NCBI RefSeq assembly: GCF_018130505.1
Contig: NZ_JAFCKH010000010.1
Location: 248,001-312,000, forward strand
Reading direction: 5' to 3'
From: Bradyrhizobium tropiciagri
GTDB lineage: Bacteria > Pseudomonadota > Alphaproteobacteria > Rhizobiales > Xanthobacteraceae
Length of the DNA stretch: 64,000 nucleotides
The notes beneath the pieces are model-generated. The model saw only the letters and a list, made by a program, of their open reading frames with translations. It did not search any database and was not told the origin of the DNA. Position numbers and translations under genes: made by a program. Positions 1-9,624 of this stretch are shown here, in pieces; positions within the stretch are counted from its first letter, which is position 1; each line of letters begins with the position of its first letter.

Positions 1-794
1 GCACCGTGCTGTGCACCGACACCACGGTGAAGATGCTGCCGGGCGCCTCCAACCGCATGTCCTGGAACAGGTCGGAGAAGTTGCACCAGTTCCTCAACCT
101 GTCGTCGTTCGCCGAGCAGATGCTGGTGCACGAGAACGCCATCGTGAAGATCAAGCGCGAGATGCCGCTCGATCTCGCCGCGTTGATCGGCTGCGGCGTC
201 ATCACCGGCTATGGTGCGGTGGTGAATACCGCGAAGGTGACCGCCGGCGAGACCGTCGCGGTGATCGGCTGCGGCGGCGTCGGCATGGCCGCGATCAACG
301 GCGCGCAGATCGCCGGCGCCGGCCGCATCATCGCGATCGATACCAACCCGGCCAAGCTGCAGCTCGCCACCAAGCTCGGGGCCACCGACATCGTCGATCC
401 GGCCCGCGGCGACGTCGTGCAGCAGGTGCGCGAGCTCACCGGCGGCGGCGTGCAGCACTCCTTCGAGGTGCTCGGCCGCAAGGACACCGCCGAGCAGGCC
501 TTCGGCATGCTGGCGCCCGGCGGCACCGCCACCATCGTCGGCATGATCCCGTTCGGCCAGAAGATCGAGCTGCATGGCTTCGACTTCCTGCGCGAGCGCA
601 GGATTCAGGGCTCGTCGATGGGCTCCAACCACTTCCGCGTCGACATGCCGCGCCTGGTCGACTTCTACATGCGCGGCAAGCTGCACCTGGAAGACTGGAT
701 CTCGGCCAAGCTGAAGCTGTCCGAGATCAACGAAGGCTTCGCCAACATGAAGGCGGGCAAGACGCTGCGCAGCGTCATCATGTTCGACAGCTGA
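1..794 (+). CDS. zinc-type alcohol dehydrogenase, C-terminal part (5' end outside window)
   Basis: The reading frame is open from the window edge, so only the last roughly 263 residues are present. The visible part has the Rossmann glycine motif (VAVIGCGGVGMAA) followed by an acidic residue in AIDTNPAKL, as in NAD-dependent medium-chain dehydrogenases, and the class-III-like segment GCGVITGYGAVVNTA. The GSSMGSNHFRVDMPRLVDFY region near the end is typical of the zinc-dependent alcohol dehydrogenases often found near acyl-CoA degradation genes. The N-terminal catalytic zinc ligands lie outside the window, so zinc binding is inferred from the family. Substrate unknown; an alcohol or aldehyde step feeding the downstream CoA pathway is possible but unproven. 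Confidence 0.88.
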   Translation, partial: TVLCTDTTVKMLPGASNRMSWNRSEKLHQFLNLSSFAEQMLVHENAIVKIKREMPLDLAALIGCGVITGYGAVVNTAKVTAGETVAVIGCGGVGMAAINGAQIAGAGRIIAIDTNPAKLQLATKLGATDIVDPARGDVVQQVRELTGGGVQHSFEVLGRKDTAEQAFGMLAPGGTATIVGMIPFGQKIELHGFDFLRERRIQGSSMGSNHFRVDMPRLVDFYMRGKLHLEDWISAKLKLSEINEGFANMKAGKTLRSVIMFDS

Positions 795-801
795 GCGATC
801 T

Positions 802-920
802 CTTCACCTCTCCCCGCGCGTTGCGGGGAGAGGTCGGATCGCATCGCAAGATGCGATCCGGGTGAGGGGCCGGGCACGATCGTGCTGCGTTGGAGGCTCT
901 TTCCGCGGGGAGAGGTGAAG
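802..920. repeat. intergenic palindromic repeat (CTTCACCTCTCC family)
   Basis: The ends CTTCACCTCTCC and GGAGAGGTGAAG are perfect inverted repeats, with an inner hairpin around GATCGCATCGCAAGATGCGATC. It sits between two convergent genes. Related sequence lies at 3065-3231 and, more distantly, at 11116-11252. Confidence 0.75.
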
Positions 921-923
921 AAC

Positions 924-1277
924 CTATCGCGCGACGTGCGCGCACACCGCGAGCCATTTACCGTCCTGCCTCGCCCAGCAATCGGTGTAGCGGCCATAGG
1001 CCTGCTCGCCCTCGGCGTTGAGATAGCTGGTGCGGGCGTGGATGATGGCGAAATCGCCGAGGATGCGGATCCTGACGTCCTCGGCCTTCAGTTCCTTGAT
1101 CTTCACGGGGATCGCGGTCTGCTTCAGGAATGCGGCGCGGTCGACCAGGCTCTTGTCGGGATTACTGCAATAGAAATCCTGCGCGAGGATTTCGTCGAAG
1201 CGCTTGACGTCGCTGTTCTGCACGGAGTCGACGTAGTCCTTGTTGAGCTTCGTCAGCTCCTCGAGGTCGTTGCTCAT
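924..1277 (-). CDS. SnoaL/DUF4440-type NTF2-like protein
   Basis: A 117-residue single-domain protein with the NTF2-like pattern: an N-terminal helix with LNKDYVDSVQNSDV, then DEILAQDFYCSNPD, and a C-terminal strand pair ending in TDCWARQDGKWLAVCAHVAR. Members of this fold are small cone-shaped proteins used as isomerases, cyclases or ligand binders, and function cannot be assigned from the fold alone. It stands between two repeats, convergent with the dehydrogenase upstream and downstream of the amidase on the same strand, with a 153-bp gap that holds a repeat, so co-transcription is uncertain. Confidence 0.8.
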   Translation of the reverse strand: MSNDLEELTKLNKDYVDSVQNSDVKRFDEILAQDFYCSNPDKSLVDRAAFLKQTAIPVKIKELKAEDVRIRILGDFAIIHARTSYLNAEGEQAYGRYTDCWARQDGKWLAVCAHVAR

Positions 1278-1300
1278 TGGTTTCCTCCCGTCTCACCCAT

Positions 1301-1417
1301 CGTCATTGCGAGGCGCTCGCGACAAAATTGCAAAGCAATTTTGCGCTGAAGCGACGAAGCAATCCATGCTTCCGCGCTCGCGGATATATGGATTGCTTCG
1401 CTTCGCTCGCAATGACG
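1301..1417. repeat. intergenic palindromic repeat (CGTCATTGCGAG family)
   Basis: The ends CGTCATTGCGAG and CTCGCAATGACG are perfect inverted repeats. Inside are a second dyad (AAAATTGCAAAGCAATTTT) and matching GAAGCAATCCAT / ATGGATTGCTTC arms, so the transcript would fold into a branched hairpin. Confidence 0.8.
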
Positions 1418-1430
1418 GTTGGGGCTCCAC

Positions 1431-2930
1431 TCAATCATCAAACATCGTCGGCGGCACGAAGCCGCCGAACTCGCGCTCGATCAGCTCGGCGAGCTTGAGC
1501 GGCGTGCGGTCTTCCAGCCAGGGGCCGACGATCTGCACACCGACCGGCAATCCGTCGGGGGCAAAGCCGGTCGGAATTGCCGTTGCGGGAAGGCCGGGCA
1601 GGGTGGCGATGCCGGGCCAGGCCAGCTGGTCGGTGTAGACCCGCGGTTCGCCGTCGATCAGGATCCGGCGCTGTTCCTGGTCGGGCGCATGATCGTGCGG
1701 ATAGGCCGGCGTCGGCATGATTGGGCAAATCACGGCGTCGAACGCGTTGAACAGCTCGCGCCATTGTGCGCGCAGCCGGGTGCGCGCGACCGACGCGTGC
1801 ACCCAGTCACGGTGGCTGAGCGCGATGCCGCGCAGCCGCTCGGCCTGCAGGCTGTTGTCGCCGGCCGGCAGCGCGGCCGCCGCGGCACAGGCGCCGGCAT
1901 AGACTTCAGGCGGAAAATTCGCGGCGAGGAACGACAGCAGCATCCGCATATAGAGCCGCGACGATGCCGCGAAGTCCGGCAGCAGCGGGCTGGAGCGCGA
2001 GATCTTCGCACCGGCCTTGTCGAGGTTGCTGGCAAGCTTGTCGATGGTGCCGCGGATCGCCTTGTCGGCCGGCATCACGGGATCGCTGTCGATGACGAGG
2101 ATGCGGAAATCCTTCAGGCTGGTGTGCCGTGCCGCCGGCAGCTCGAGACGATAGGCCTTGCCGGCCTCCTGCGGATCGGGACCGGCCATCACGTCGAGCA
2201 ACAGCGACAGGTCCGCCGCGCCGCGCGCCATCGGGCCGATCACGGCGAGGTCGCGCTCATAGCTCAGCGGCGCGGCCGGCGGCGCGGTGTGGCCGCGCGA
2301 AGCGAGCAGGTTGAAGGTCGGCTTGTGTGCATAGATGCCGCAGTGGAACGCCGGCACGCGCAGCGAGCCGCCGATGTCGGAGCCGAGCGACAGCGCGCCA
2401 TAGCCGGCGGCGAGCGCCGCCGACGAGCCGCCGGACGAGCCGCCCGGCGTACGGCCGAGATCGTAGGGGTTGTTGGTGATGCCGTAGATCTCGTTGTAGC
2501 TCTGCCAGTCGGCGAGCCCGACCGGCACGTTGGTCTTGCCGAGGATCACGCCGCCCGCGTCCTTCACGCGCGTGATCGGCAGCGCGTCCTCGGGCGGCAC
2601 AAAATCCTTCTGCGGCAGGAAACCCCAGGTCGTCGGCAGGCCCGCGACGTTGTAGGATTCCTTCACCGTCATGGGGATGCCGAGCAGTGGCTTGTGCTCG
2701 CCGCGCGCGATCGCGGCGTCGGCGGCGCGGGCGGCGGCGAGGCCGCGCTCGAAGTCGCGAACGCAGACCGCGTTGACCTTGCCGTCGTGCCGCTCGATGC
2801 GGCCGATCGTATCCTCGGCAAGCTCGACCGCCGAGACTTGCTTGTTGCGCAGCGCCGCCGATAATTCGACGGCGGTCTTGAAACTCCATTGCGATTTGGC
2901 CACGGCGTGCTCCCGGTCTGTTGTTGGCAT
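1431..2930 (-). CDS. amidase signature family hydrolase
   Basis: A 499-residue amidase-signature enzyme that should hydrolyse a carboxamide to acid and ammonia. The Ser-cisSer-Lys triad is intact: Lys90 in MTVKES, Ser165 in the glycine/serine-rich GGSSGGSSAA stretch, and Ser189 in SDIGGSLRVPA. The spacings (75 and 24 residues) equal those of fatty acid amide hydrolase. Length is normal for the family. There is no signal peptide, so it is probably cytoplasmic. Substrate cannot be read from sequence. A possible alternative GTG start lies 9 codons downstream; the ATG was kept because it gives the longer usual N-terminus. Confidence 0.92.
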   Translation of the reverse strand: MPTTDREHAVAKSQWSFKTAVELSAALRNKQVSAVELAEDTIGRIERHDGKVNAVCVRDFERGLAAARAADAAIARGEHKPLLGIPMTVKESYNVAGLPTTWGFLPQKDFVPPEDALPITRVKDAGGVILGKTNVPVGLADWQSYNEIYGITNNPYDLGRTPGGSSGGSSAALAAGYGALSLGSDIGGSLRVPAFHCGIYAHKPTFNLLASRGHTAPPAAPLSYERDLAVIGPMARGAADLSLLLDVMAGPDPQEAGKAYRLELPAARHTSLKDFRILVIDSDPVMPADKAIRGTIDKLASNLDKAGAKISRSSPLLPDFAASSRLYMRMLLSFLAANFPPEVYAGACAAAAALPAGDNSLQAERLRGIALSHRDWVHASVARTRLRAQWRELFNAFDAVICPIMPTPAYPHDHAPDQEQRRILIDGEPRVYTDQLAWPGIATLPGLPATAIPTGFAPDGLPVGVQIVGPWLEDRTPLKLAELIEREFGGFVPPTMFDD

Positions 2931-3064
2931 CGATGATGCGCAGTTTGCCCACGGCCCGCAAGCGGCGCGCGATTGGCGCGGCGTGTGGGCCGTCTTCGCG
3001 CTTGTAGCGACACCCAGGCCGCCGCGTTTGACCGGAATTGCTTTGCGAAATCAGAAGCGGCGCG

Positions 3065-3231
3065 CGTTCACCTCGCCCCGCCTGCGGGGAGAGGTCGGAC
3101 CGCATGGAGCGAAACGGAATGCGGTCCGGGTGAGGGGGACTCTCCACACGCGTGCTCGCGGAGAGGGCCCTCACCCCGACCCCCTAAGAGCGAGCTTCGC
3201 TCGTCTCGACCCCGTAAGAACGGGGAGAGGG
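3065..3231. repeat. intergenic palindromic repeat, double copy
   Basis: Within the 313-bp gap between the amidase and mbfA lies a compound repeat: CACCTCGCCCC...GGGGAGAGG, a GGACCGCAT/ATGCGGTCC dyad, and a second block ending in CCCCGTAAGAACGGGGAGAGG. It resembles 802-920 and probably represents two adjacent copies. No gene is seen in the gap. Confidence 0.65.
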
Positions 3232-3243
3232 GATCGCCGAGCA

Positions 3244-4215
3244 TCAAGCCGCGCCGATCAATATCCCCACCGCGAGCACGATCGCGCCGCCGAGCACAAT
3301 TTGGAACACCGCTTGCAGGAACGGCGTGTCCATGTAGCGCGCGCGGATGAAGGCGATCGCCCACAGTTCGAAGAACACCACGATGCCGGCGATCGCGGTT
3401 GCGATCCAGAATGCGTTCGGCCACGCGTCCGGCACGAGATAAGGGATGGTGTGGCCGAGGCCGCCGAGCGTCGTCATCAACCCGCAGGTCAGGCCGCGCA
3501 GCAAGGGCGAGCCGCGGCCGGTCAGCGAGCCGTCGTCGGACAGCGCCTCGGCAAAGCCCATGCTGATGCCGGCGCCGATCGAGGCGGCGAGCCCGACCAG
3601 GAACGTCTGCCAGTTCTGATGCGTGGCGAAGGCGGCGGCGAACAGCGGCGCCAGCGTCGAGACCGAACCGTCCATCAATCCGGCGAGACCCGGCTGCACA
3701 TATTGCAGCACGAACATCCGCCGCCGCGTGCGGTCTTCCTCCGCGCGCACGTCGGGCTGCAGGATCTCGTCGGTGAGCTGCACCGCGAGGTTCTCGTGGT
3801 GCTTCTCCTCCTCGGCGAGATCGCCGAGCAGCCGGCGCACGCCGACATCCTCGGCCTTCTCGGCGGCCTTGGCGTAGAAGCGCTCGGCCTCCAGCTCCAT
3901 GGTCTCGACTTCCTTGCGGATGGTGTCGAGCGGCAGGTTCTTCGTCAGCCAGACCGGGCGTCGGCGCAGAAAGCCCTTCACGTCCTCGCGCCGGATCGGC
4001 GGCAGGTTCTGGCCGAAGCGCTGCTCGTAGAGTTCGAGCAGCCGGTGGCGATGGCCGCGTTCCTCGTCGGCCATCTCCTCGAAGATCTTTGCGGTATCGG
4101 GATAGCGTTCGGCGAGGTCCTCGGCGAACGTCATGTAGATGCGGCTGTCCTCCTCCTCGGAGGCGATCGCGACCGCCAGCACCTCGCGCTCGGTCAGATC
4201 GGCGAAATTCTTCAC
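3244..4215 (-). CDS. mbfA: membrane-bound ferritin-like iron exporter MbfA (erythrin-VIT1/CCC1 family)
   Basis: A 323-residue fusion. Residues 1-150 form a rubrerythrin/ferritin-like four-helix bundle with acidic iron ligands ([48 protein letters not shown]). Residues from about 175 to the end form a CCC1/VIT1-type membrane domain ([20 protein letters not shown], then four further hydrophobic segments). In Bradyrhizobium and Agrobacterium, MbfA exports iron and protects against iron and peroxide stress. Transcription is repressed by Irr when iron is low. The perfect ICE palindrome 18 bp upstream of the start fits this. No other iron gene is adjacent. Confidence 0.93.
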   Translation of the reverse strand: MKNFADLTEREVLAVAIASEEEDSRIYMTFAEDLAERYPDTAKIFEEMADEERGHRHRLLELYEQRFGQNLPPIRREDVKGFLRRRPVWLTKNLPLDTIRKEVETMELEAERFYAKAAEKAEDVGVRRLLGDLAEEEKHHENLAVQLTDEILQPDVRAEEDRTRRRMFVLQYVQPGLAGLMDGSVSTLAPLFAAAFATHQNWQTFLVGLAASIGAGISMGFAEALSDDGSLTGRGSPLLRGLTCGLMTTLGGLGHTIPYLVPDAWPNAFWIATAIAGIVVFFELWAIAFIRARYMDTPFLQAVFQIVLGGAIVLAVGILIGAA

Positions 4216-4233
4216 GGCGGCGCCTGCTTCCTT

Positions 4234-4254
4234 AGTTTAGAATAATTCTAAACT
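4234..4254 (-). promoter_or_regulatory. Irr-type iron control element (ICE) of mbfA
   Basis: A perfect 21-bp palindrome with 10-bp arms around one central base, core TTTAGAATAATTCTAAA. It starts 18 bp upstream of the mbfA ATG, where a bound repressor would cover the promoter or transcription start. This matches the iron control element bound by Irr in Bradyrhizobium. It also lies 23 bp beyond the stop of the next gene (4278), so it should act only on mbfA. Confidence 0.88.
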
Positions 4255-4277
4255 ATATAGGACGGGCACCGAACGGG

Positions 4278-5429
4278 TCAATTCGCCTTGGCCTCACGCA
4301 GGAATTTGAGCAGAAGGCGGCTGACTTCGGCCGGCTGCTCCTGCTGCACCCAATGGCCGGCGCCATCGACCAGGTGGCAGCCGATCATCTTCGTGCAGGC
4401 CCTGTTCTGCATTGCCTCGTATACGCCGGGCCGCTGATAGGTGCCCCAATCCTGCTTGCCGGAGATGAAGGCGGAGGGCTGGTCGATGGTGCGGCCGCTC
4501 CAGGTCTGCAATTCCGGTGTGAAGGCCCCCGACGTGCCGCAGCGATACCATTGCAACCCGCCCTGGAATCCGGTGCGGCCGTACTCGGCGCTGTAATAGG
4601 ACAACTCGTGGTCCGGCAGCCATTGGTTGGCCGCGATCGCTTCGCGCGAGGGCATCTCCTCGGCGACGGTCGCCGCCATGTCCTTCGCCAGATCCATGAC
4701 GTAGTAGGTCGGCAGCTTCGCCAGCTCGCCCGCCGACCATGATTGCAGCGGATAGGGCTTGTTGTCTTTCCAGTCCGCACTCTTGTGATGGTAGTAGGCG
4801 CGCAGGAAATCGTGCACGCCCTGCGGCGCGCGATGCATGTCGGCATTGGCCGGACGTGTCGAATAGTACCATTGATAATGCTTGCGCGGCCGCGGCAGCG
4901 CCGCCAGCTCGCGGTGCACGGGGTCCTCGGTCGCAGGCTTCGCCGGGCCATTCGCGATGTTGAATGGCAGCGACGGCGGCCCCGCGAACGGCGCGCTCAT
5001 CATCGCGACCGCACGGAACACATCGGGGCGGATCAGCGCGCACCACGCCGCGACCGACGAGCCGGCATCATGGCCGATCACCGCATCGACATGCCGGTAG
5101 CCGAACGCCGCTACCAGCCCGAGCGCATCGCGCACCATGTTCGGCAGCCGAAACGGCGTGAGATCGCCGTCATAGTCGGCGCTCCAACCGGTGGTGCGGC
5201 CATAGCCGCGCTGGTCCGGCGCGATCACGTGATAGCCGGCGGCGGCCAGCTCAGGCATCACCTTACGCCAGGAAAATGCCAGCTCCGGAAATCCGTGCAG
5301 CAGCAACAGGCAGGGCCGGCCCGGCGTCTCGAAACCGGCCTCGAGCACGTGCATGCGTAGGCCGTTGATCCCGTCGACATAGCGCGAGCGGATGGTGGAG
5401 GGGAGCGGAACGTCGGGAAGCGTTTGCAT
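4278..5429 (-). CDS. alpha/beta hydrolase of the epoxide hydrolase type
   Basis: A 383-residue hydrolase. The oxyanion motif is LLLLHGFPELAFSW, the nucleophile elbow is VIGHDAGSSVAAW with Asp as nucleophile as in epoxide hydrolases and dehalogenases, and the catalytic His is in DGAGHWVQQEQP near the end. The strand after HGFP carries VIAPDQRGYGRT. The frame stays open 51 codons upstream, but that part overlaps the divergent promoter region and lacks homology-like character; the ATG at 5429 gives the normal N-terminus (MQTLPDVPLPSTIRSRYV). Soluble cytoplasmic enzyme; substrate unknown. Confidence 0.87.
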   Translation of the reverse strand: MQTLPDVPLPSTIRSRYVDGINGLRMHVLEAGFETPGRPCLLLLHGFPELAFSWRKVMPELAAAGYHVIAPDQRGYGRTTGWSADYDGDLTPFRLPNMVRDALGLVAAFGYRHVDAVIGHDAGSSVAAWCALIRPDVFRAVAMMSAPFAGPPSLPFNIANGPAKPATEDPVHRELAALPRPRKHYQWYYSTRPANADMHRAPQGVHDFLRAYYHHKSADWKDNKPYPLQSWSAGELAKLPTYYVMDLAKDMAATVAEEMPSREAIAANQWLPDHELSYYSAEYGRTGFQGGLQWYRCGTSGAFTPELQTWSGRTIDQPSAFISGKQDWGTYQRPGVYEAMQNRACTKMIGCHLVDGAGHWVQQEQPAEVSRLLLKFLREAKAN

Positions 5430-5587
5430 TGGACAAATCACCTGGTTCAACGTCACCGCTGACGCAGTGCGTTCGATTTTGTGCCGACGGTGACCGGATG
5501 AACCGATACGGGTCCTGTCGCGACGGACTAGCCGGAGAACGTTCAAGATCGAACGATAGCAAAATCTGTTCACGGGATGCATGCCGC

Positions 5588-6094
5588 ATGCGCCGCACAG
5601 GGACCACGAATTTGCCCGGCTGGATATCCCGCCTCGCGGTCATGATCGCGGCGGCAGTGCTGCTGCTCGCGCCGGCCGTCCACGCGACCGACATGAGGCA
5701 GCTCACCGGCAAGCTGCCGCGCGCCTTTATCGGCGAATTCCAGTGGGAGGGCGACAAGACGGTGCAGAACGTCGTGATCACCTTCGACAAGGTCCGTGCG
5801 CTGAACGGTCGGAATGCGGAAGCGCTCGGTTGCGGCTCGTATGAGGCCGGCCACCGGGTGACCAGGATCAAGGTGCAGATGTTCGTCCGGCTGTCCGATC
5901 TCACGGTCGAGATCCTCGAGCTGTCGCCGGAGGGCAACAGCACCTTCGAGACCGGTGGCAGCCATCGCGGCACGCTGTCGAACGATCTGCAGCGCATCGA
6001 TGCGGAATGGACCACGACGACCTCCGGCCAGCGCGGACGACTGCATCTGCGCGCGGCGTCATCGGCCGCGTGCGAGCCGGCCGCCTCGCTGTAG
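5588..6094 (+). CDS. exported protein of unknown function
   Basis: A 168-residue protein I do not recognise. From the chosen ATG it begins with a basic stretch and a clear signal peptide (ISRLAVMIAAAVLLLAPAVHA), with likely cleavage after VHA. The mature part is mostly beta-like (RAFIGEFQWEGDKTVQNVVITFDKV, VRLSDLTVEILELSPEGNSTF) with two cysteines, one in ALGCGSYEAG and one near the end. It is probably periplasmic. It is divergent from the epoxide-hydrolase-type gene; no partner is evident. Confidence 0.7.
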   Translation: MRRTGTTNLPGWISRLAVMIAAAVLLLAPAVHATDMRQLTGKLPRAFIGEFQWEGDKTVQNVVITFDKVRALNGRNAEALGCGSYEAGHRVTRIKVQMFVRLSDLTVEILELSPEGNSTFETGGSHRGTLSNDLQRIDAEWTTTTSGQRGRLHLRAASSAACEPAASL

Positions 6095-6187
6095 CCGCGT
6101 TTGCCAGCGAGAGATGAGAAACACCGGAACCGATCGCGGCCGGTCCGGATTAGAGTTCACCACGGTGATCGAGAAGGATATCCCCGC

Positions 6188-6457
6188 ATGCGCGCCCGAG
6201 CATTGATCCTGAGCGTCCTGTTGTGCACGTCCGGCCTTTCGGTTGCGGCCGACATGGCCTCGGCGGCGGAACTGGCGGTGCCGCGCGCGCATCGCGCGGC
6301 GGCAGCACCTGCCTACAGGACCGGCTACGTGCTCTGGGACGACGTCTATCCGCCGGCGCTCTACGGCCCCTATCTTCGCTCGGTCGACGAAGTTGCCGCG
6401 CTGAAGGCCCAGCGCCGGCCGGCGTCCTCGCTCTGGGCGTGGGGCTGGTATCAGTAG
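6188..6457 (+). CDS. small exported protein of unknown function
   Basis: An 89-residue protein starting with a signal peptide (MRARALILSVLLCTSGLSVAAD) and an alanine-rich processing region. The mature part has a tyrosine/tryptophan-rich core (YRTGYVLWDDVYPPALYGPYL) and ends in WAWGWYQ. Such short aromatic-rich exported proteins are common in Bradyrhizobium and have no known role. It follows the other exported gene by 93 bp on the same strand, so they may be co-transcribed. Confidence 0.6.
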   Translation: MRARALILSVLLCTSGLSVAADMASAAELAVPRAHRAAAAPAYRTGYVLWDDVYPPALYGPYLRSVDEVAALKAQRRPASSLWAWGWYQ

Positions 6458-6478
6458 TTTCGCAACACGCAGTAATCC

Positions 6479-6540
6479 GTAGGATGGGCAAAGCCAACGG
6501 GTCGCGCGTACGCGCGCCCCGTTGGCTTTGCCCACCCTAC
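6479..6540. repeat. intergenic palindrome, GTAGGATGGGCAAAGC type
   Basis: Left arm GTAGGATGGGCAAAGCCAAC and right arm GTTGGCTTTGCCCACCCTAC are inverted with one mismatch. The centre (GCGCGTACGCGC) is itself a palindrome. It lies between convergent genes and could act as a bidirectional terminator. GTAGGATGGG also starts the repeats at 14017 and 15257. Confidence 0.8.
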
Positions 6541-6544
6541 AAGA

Positions 6545-8089
6545 TCAGGCCTTGCCCGCCGGCTTCGGCCAGTAGCGGTCGCGGAGGTGGCGCTTCACCA
6601 GCTTGCCGGTCGGGGTGCGCGGCAGCTCGGCCTCGAAGTCGATGCTCTTCGGGCATTTGATCGGTGACAGCTGCTGTCGGCAGAACGCGATCAACTCGGC
6701 CTCCAGTTCCTTGCCGGCCCTCGCCATGTCGTGCGGCTGCACCACGGCCTTGACCTCTTCGCCCATCTCCTCGTTCGGCACGCCGAACACCGCGACGTCG
6801 GAGACCGCGGGGTGCGTGATCAACACGTCCTCGGTCTCCTGCGGATAGATGTTCACGCCGCCGGAGATGATCATGTAGCTTTTGCGGTCGGTGAGATAGA
6901 GGAAGCCTTCCTCATCCAGGTAACCGACGTCGCCGAGCGTCGACCAGCCCTTGGCATTGTAGGCCTTCTTCGTCTTCTCCGGATCGTTGTGATAGGTGAA
7001 GGCAGGCGCGTCGGCGAAATAGACTTGGCCGATCTGCCCGATCGGCGCCTCCTCGTCGTTCTCGTCCAAGATCTTGACCTTGCCGACCACGGCGCGGCCG
7101 ACCGTGCCACGATGATCAAGCCATTGCCGTGAGGTCGAGACCGTGACGCCGTTGCCTTCTGAGCCGGCGTAATATTCGATCAGGATCGGTCCCCACCAGT
7201 CGATCATCTTCGCTTTCACGTCGACCGGGCAGGGCGCGGCGGCGTGGATTGCGCCCTTCAGCGACGAGACGTCGTAGCGGGTGCGGACTTCGTCGGGCAG
7301 CTTCAGCATGCGCACGAACATGGTCGGCACCAGCTGCGACTGCGTCACCTTGCGCTGCTCGACCTGCTTTAAAAATTCCTCGGCGTCGAAATGCTCCATG
7401 ATGATCGAGGTGCCGCCGAACACGGTCGCCATCATGTTGAAGCGCAGCGGAGCCGCGTGATAGAGCGGCGCCGGCGACAGATAGACCGTGTCGGCGTTCA
7501 TCCCACACATGTCGGCGGTGAGGATGCGCAGGAACGGGTTCGGCACGTCGATCCGGTTGCCCTCGAACTGCTTCTTGATGCCCTTTGGCCGGCCGGTGGT
7601 GCCGGACGAATACAGCATGTCGTAGCCTGCGACCTCGTCGGCAACCGGCGTCGTCGGCTGCGCGCCGGCCTCCCTGTCGTAGGAGCGGAAGCCGGGGGCG
7701 GGCTCGTCCATCATGTAGAACAAGGGTTCGCCAGGCTCGCCCTTGATCAGGCCCTTGACCTTGTCGGCGCACTGCGGCGTGGTGATGAATACCTTCGCTC
7801 CGCAATCCCTGATGATGTAGGCGATCTCGTCCTCGGTCAGGTAGCGGCTGATCGCGGTGTAATACAGCCCCGAGCGCTGCGCGGCCCAGCAGATCTCCAT
7901 GAAGGCGAGCCGGTTTTCCATCAACAGCGCGATGTGGTCGCCGGCCTTCAGGCCGAGCGAGCGGAACAGATGCGCGCCCTGGTTCGAGAGCTCGTCGAGC
8001 TCGCGATAGGTGATGGCCTTGCCGGTGCCCGCCATCTGGTAGGCGATCTTGTCCGGATGGGTACGCGCGTGGATCGACGGATGGGTCAC
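6545..8089 (-). CDS. acyl-CoA synthetase (AMP-forming, fatty-acid-CoA ligase type)
   Basis: A 514-residue adenylate-forming ligase that activates a carboxylic acid to its CoA thioester with ATP. Seen are the P-loop-like motif YSSGTTGRPKGIKK, the substrate-region motif EYYAGSEGNG, the hinge block DVGYLDEEGFLYLTDRKSYMIISGG with NIYPQE, and the catalytic lysine in PRTPTGKLVKRHL near the end. The length is normal. It lies downstream of the thiolase on the same strand, with a repeat in the 201-bp gap. Together with the genes across the TetR promoter it supplies one of two ligases of the pathway. Acid specificity unknown. Confidence 0.9.
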   Translation of the reverse strand: MTHPSIHARTHPDKIAYQMAGTGKAITYRELDELSNQGAHLFRSLGLKAGDHIALLMENRLAFMEICWAAQRSGLYYTAISRYLTEDEIAYIIRDCGAKVFITTPQCADKVKGLIKGEPGEPLFYMMDEPAPGFRSYDREAGAQPTTPVADEVAGYDMLYSSGTTGRPKGIKKQFEGNRIDVPNPFLRILTADMCGMNADTVYLSPAPLYHAAPLRFNMMATVFGGTSIIMEHFDAEEFLKQVEQRKVTQSQLVPTMFVRMLKLPDEVRTRYDVSSLKGAIHAAAPCPVDVKAKMIDWWGPILIEYYAGSEGNGVTVSTSRQWLDHRGTVGRAVVGKVKILDENDEEAPIGQIGQVYFADAPAFTYHNDPEKTKKAYNAKGWSTLGDVGYLDEEGFLYLTDRKSYMIISGGVNIYPQETEDVLITHPAVSDVAVFGVPNEEMGEEVKAVVQPHDMARAGKELEAELIAFCRQQLSPIKCPKSIDFEAELPRTPTGKLVKRHLRDRYWPKPAGKA

Positions 8090-8111
8090 AGCGTTTCCTC
8101 AAGCAAGTGTG

Positions 8112-8252
8112 GTCGTCCCGGCGAAGGCCGGGACCCATAACCACCGATTTTTGTTGTTGGGCTGGGTTGTGGCCCCAGCCGAGCCTCACCACAGGCAGCT
8201 GTGGTTATGGGTCCCGGCTCCCGTGCGCAATTGCGCACTAGGCCGGGACGAC
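8112..8252. repeat. intergenic palindromic repeat (GTCGTCCCGGC family)
   Basis: Ends GTCGTCCCGGC and GCCGGGACGAC-type arms, with inner GGGACCCATAACCAC and GTGGTTATGGGTCCC arms. A second member is at 54533-54654. It fills most of the gap between the thiolase and the CoA ligase. Confidence 0.8.
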
Positions 8253-8290
8253 ACCATTTGTGTGGCCGCTGACGCGGACGTTCTTGAGAG

Positions 8291-9463
<1,173 letters not shown>

Positions 9464-9533
9464 GTCTGATCTCCCTGATGTTCTGGATTGGGGTTTGCAA
9501 GTTGGGGCGGTTTTAAGGGGCGGTCCCGCATTT

Positions 9534-9553
9534 AGTCAATCAATCAATTAACT
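9534..9553. promoter_or_regulatory. putative TetR operator between thiolase and regulator
   Basis: A 20-bp imperfect palindrome, AGTcAATcaA then TcaATTaACT, with 7 of 10 positions paired in each half. It is AT-rich in a GC-rich setting, and lies 70 bp from the thiolase start and 71 bp from the regulator start, almost exactly central. Binding by the neighbouring TetR protein is inferred. Confidence 0.5.
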
Positions 9554-9624
9554 CTTGAGTGCAGCCCCGCCATGGGTTTATGTGCGCCCTCGACCCGCCC
9601 CGCGAGCTTGGGACCTGAGCGCAG

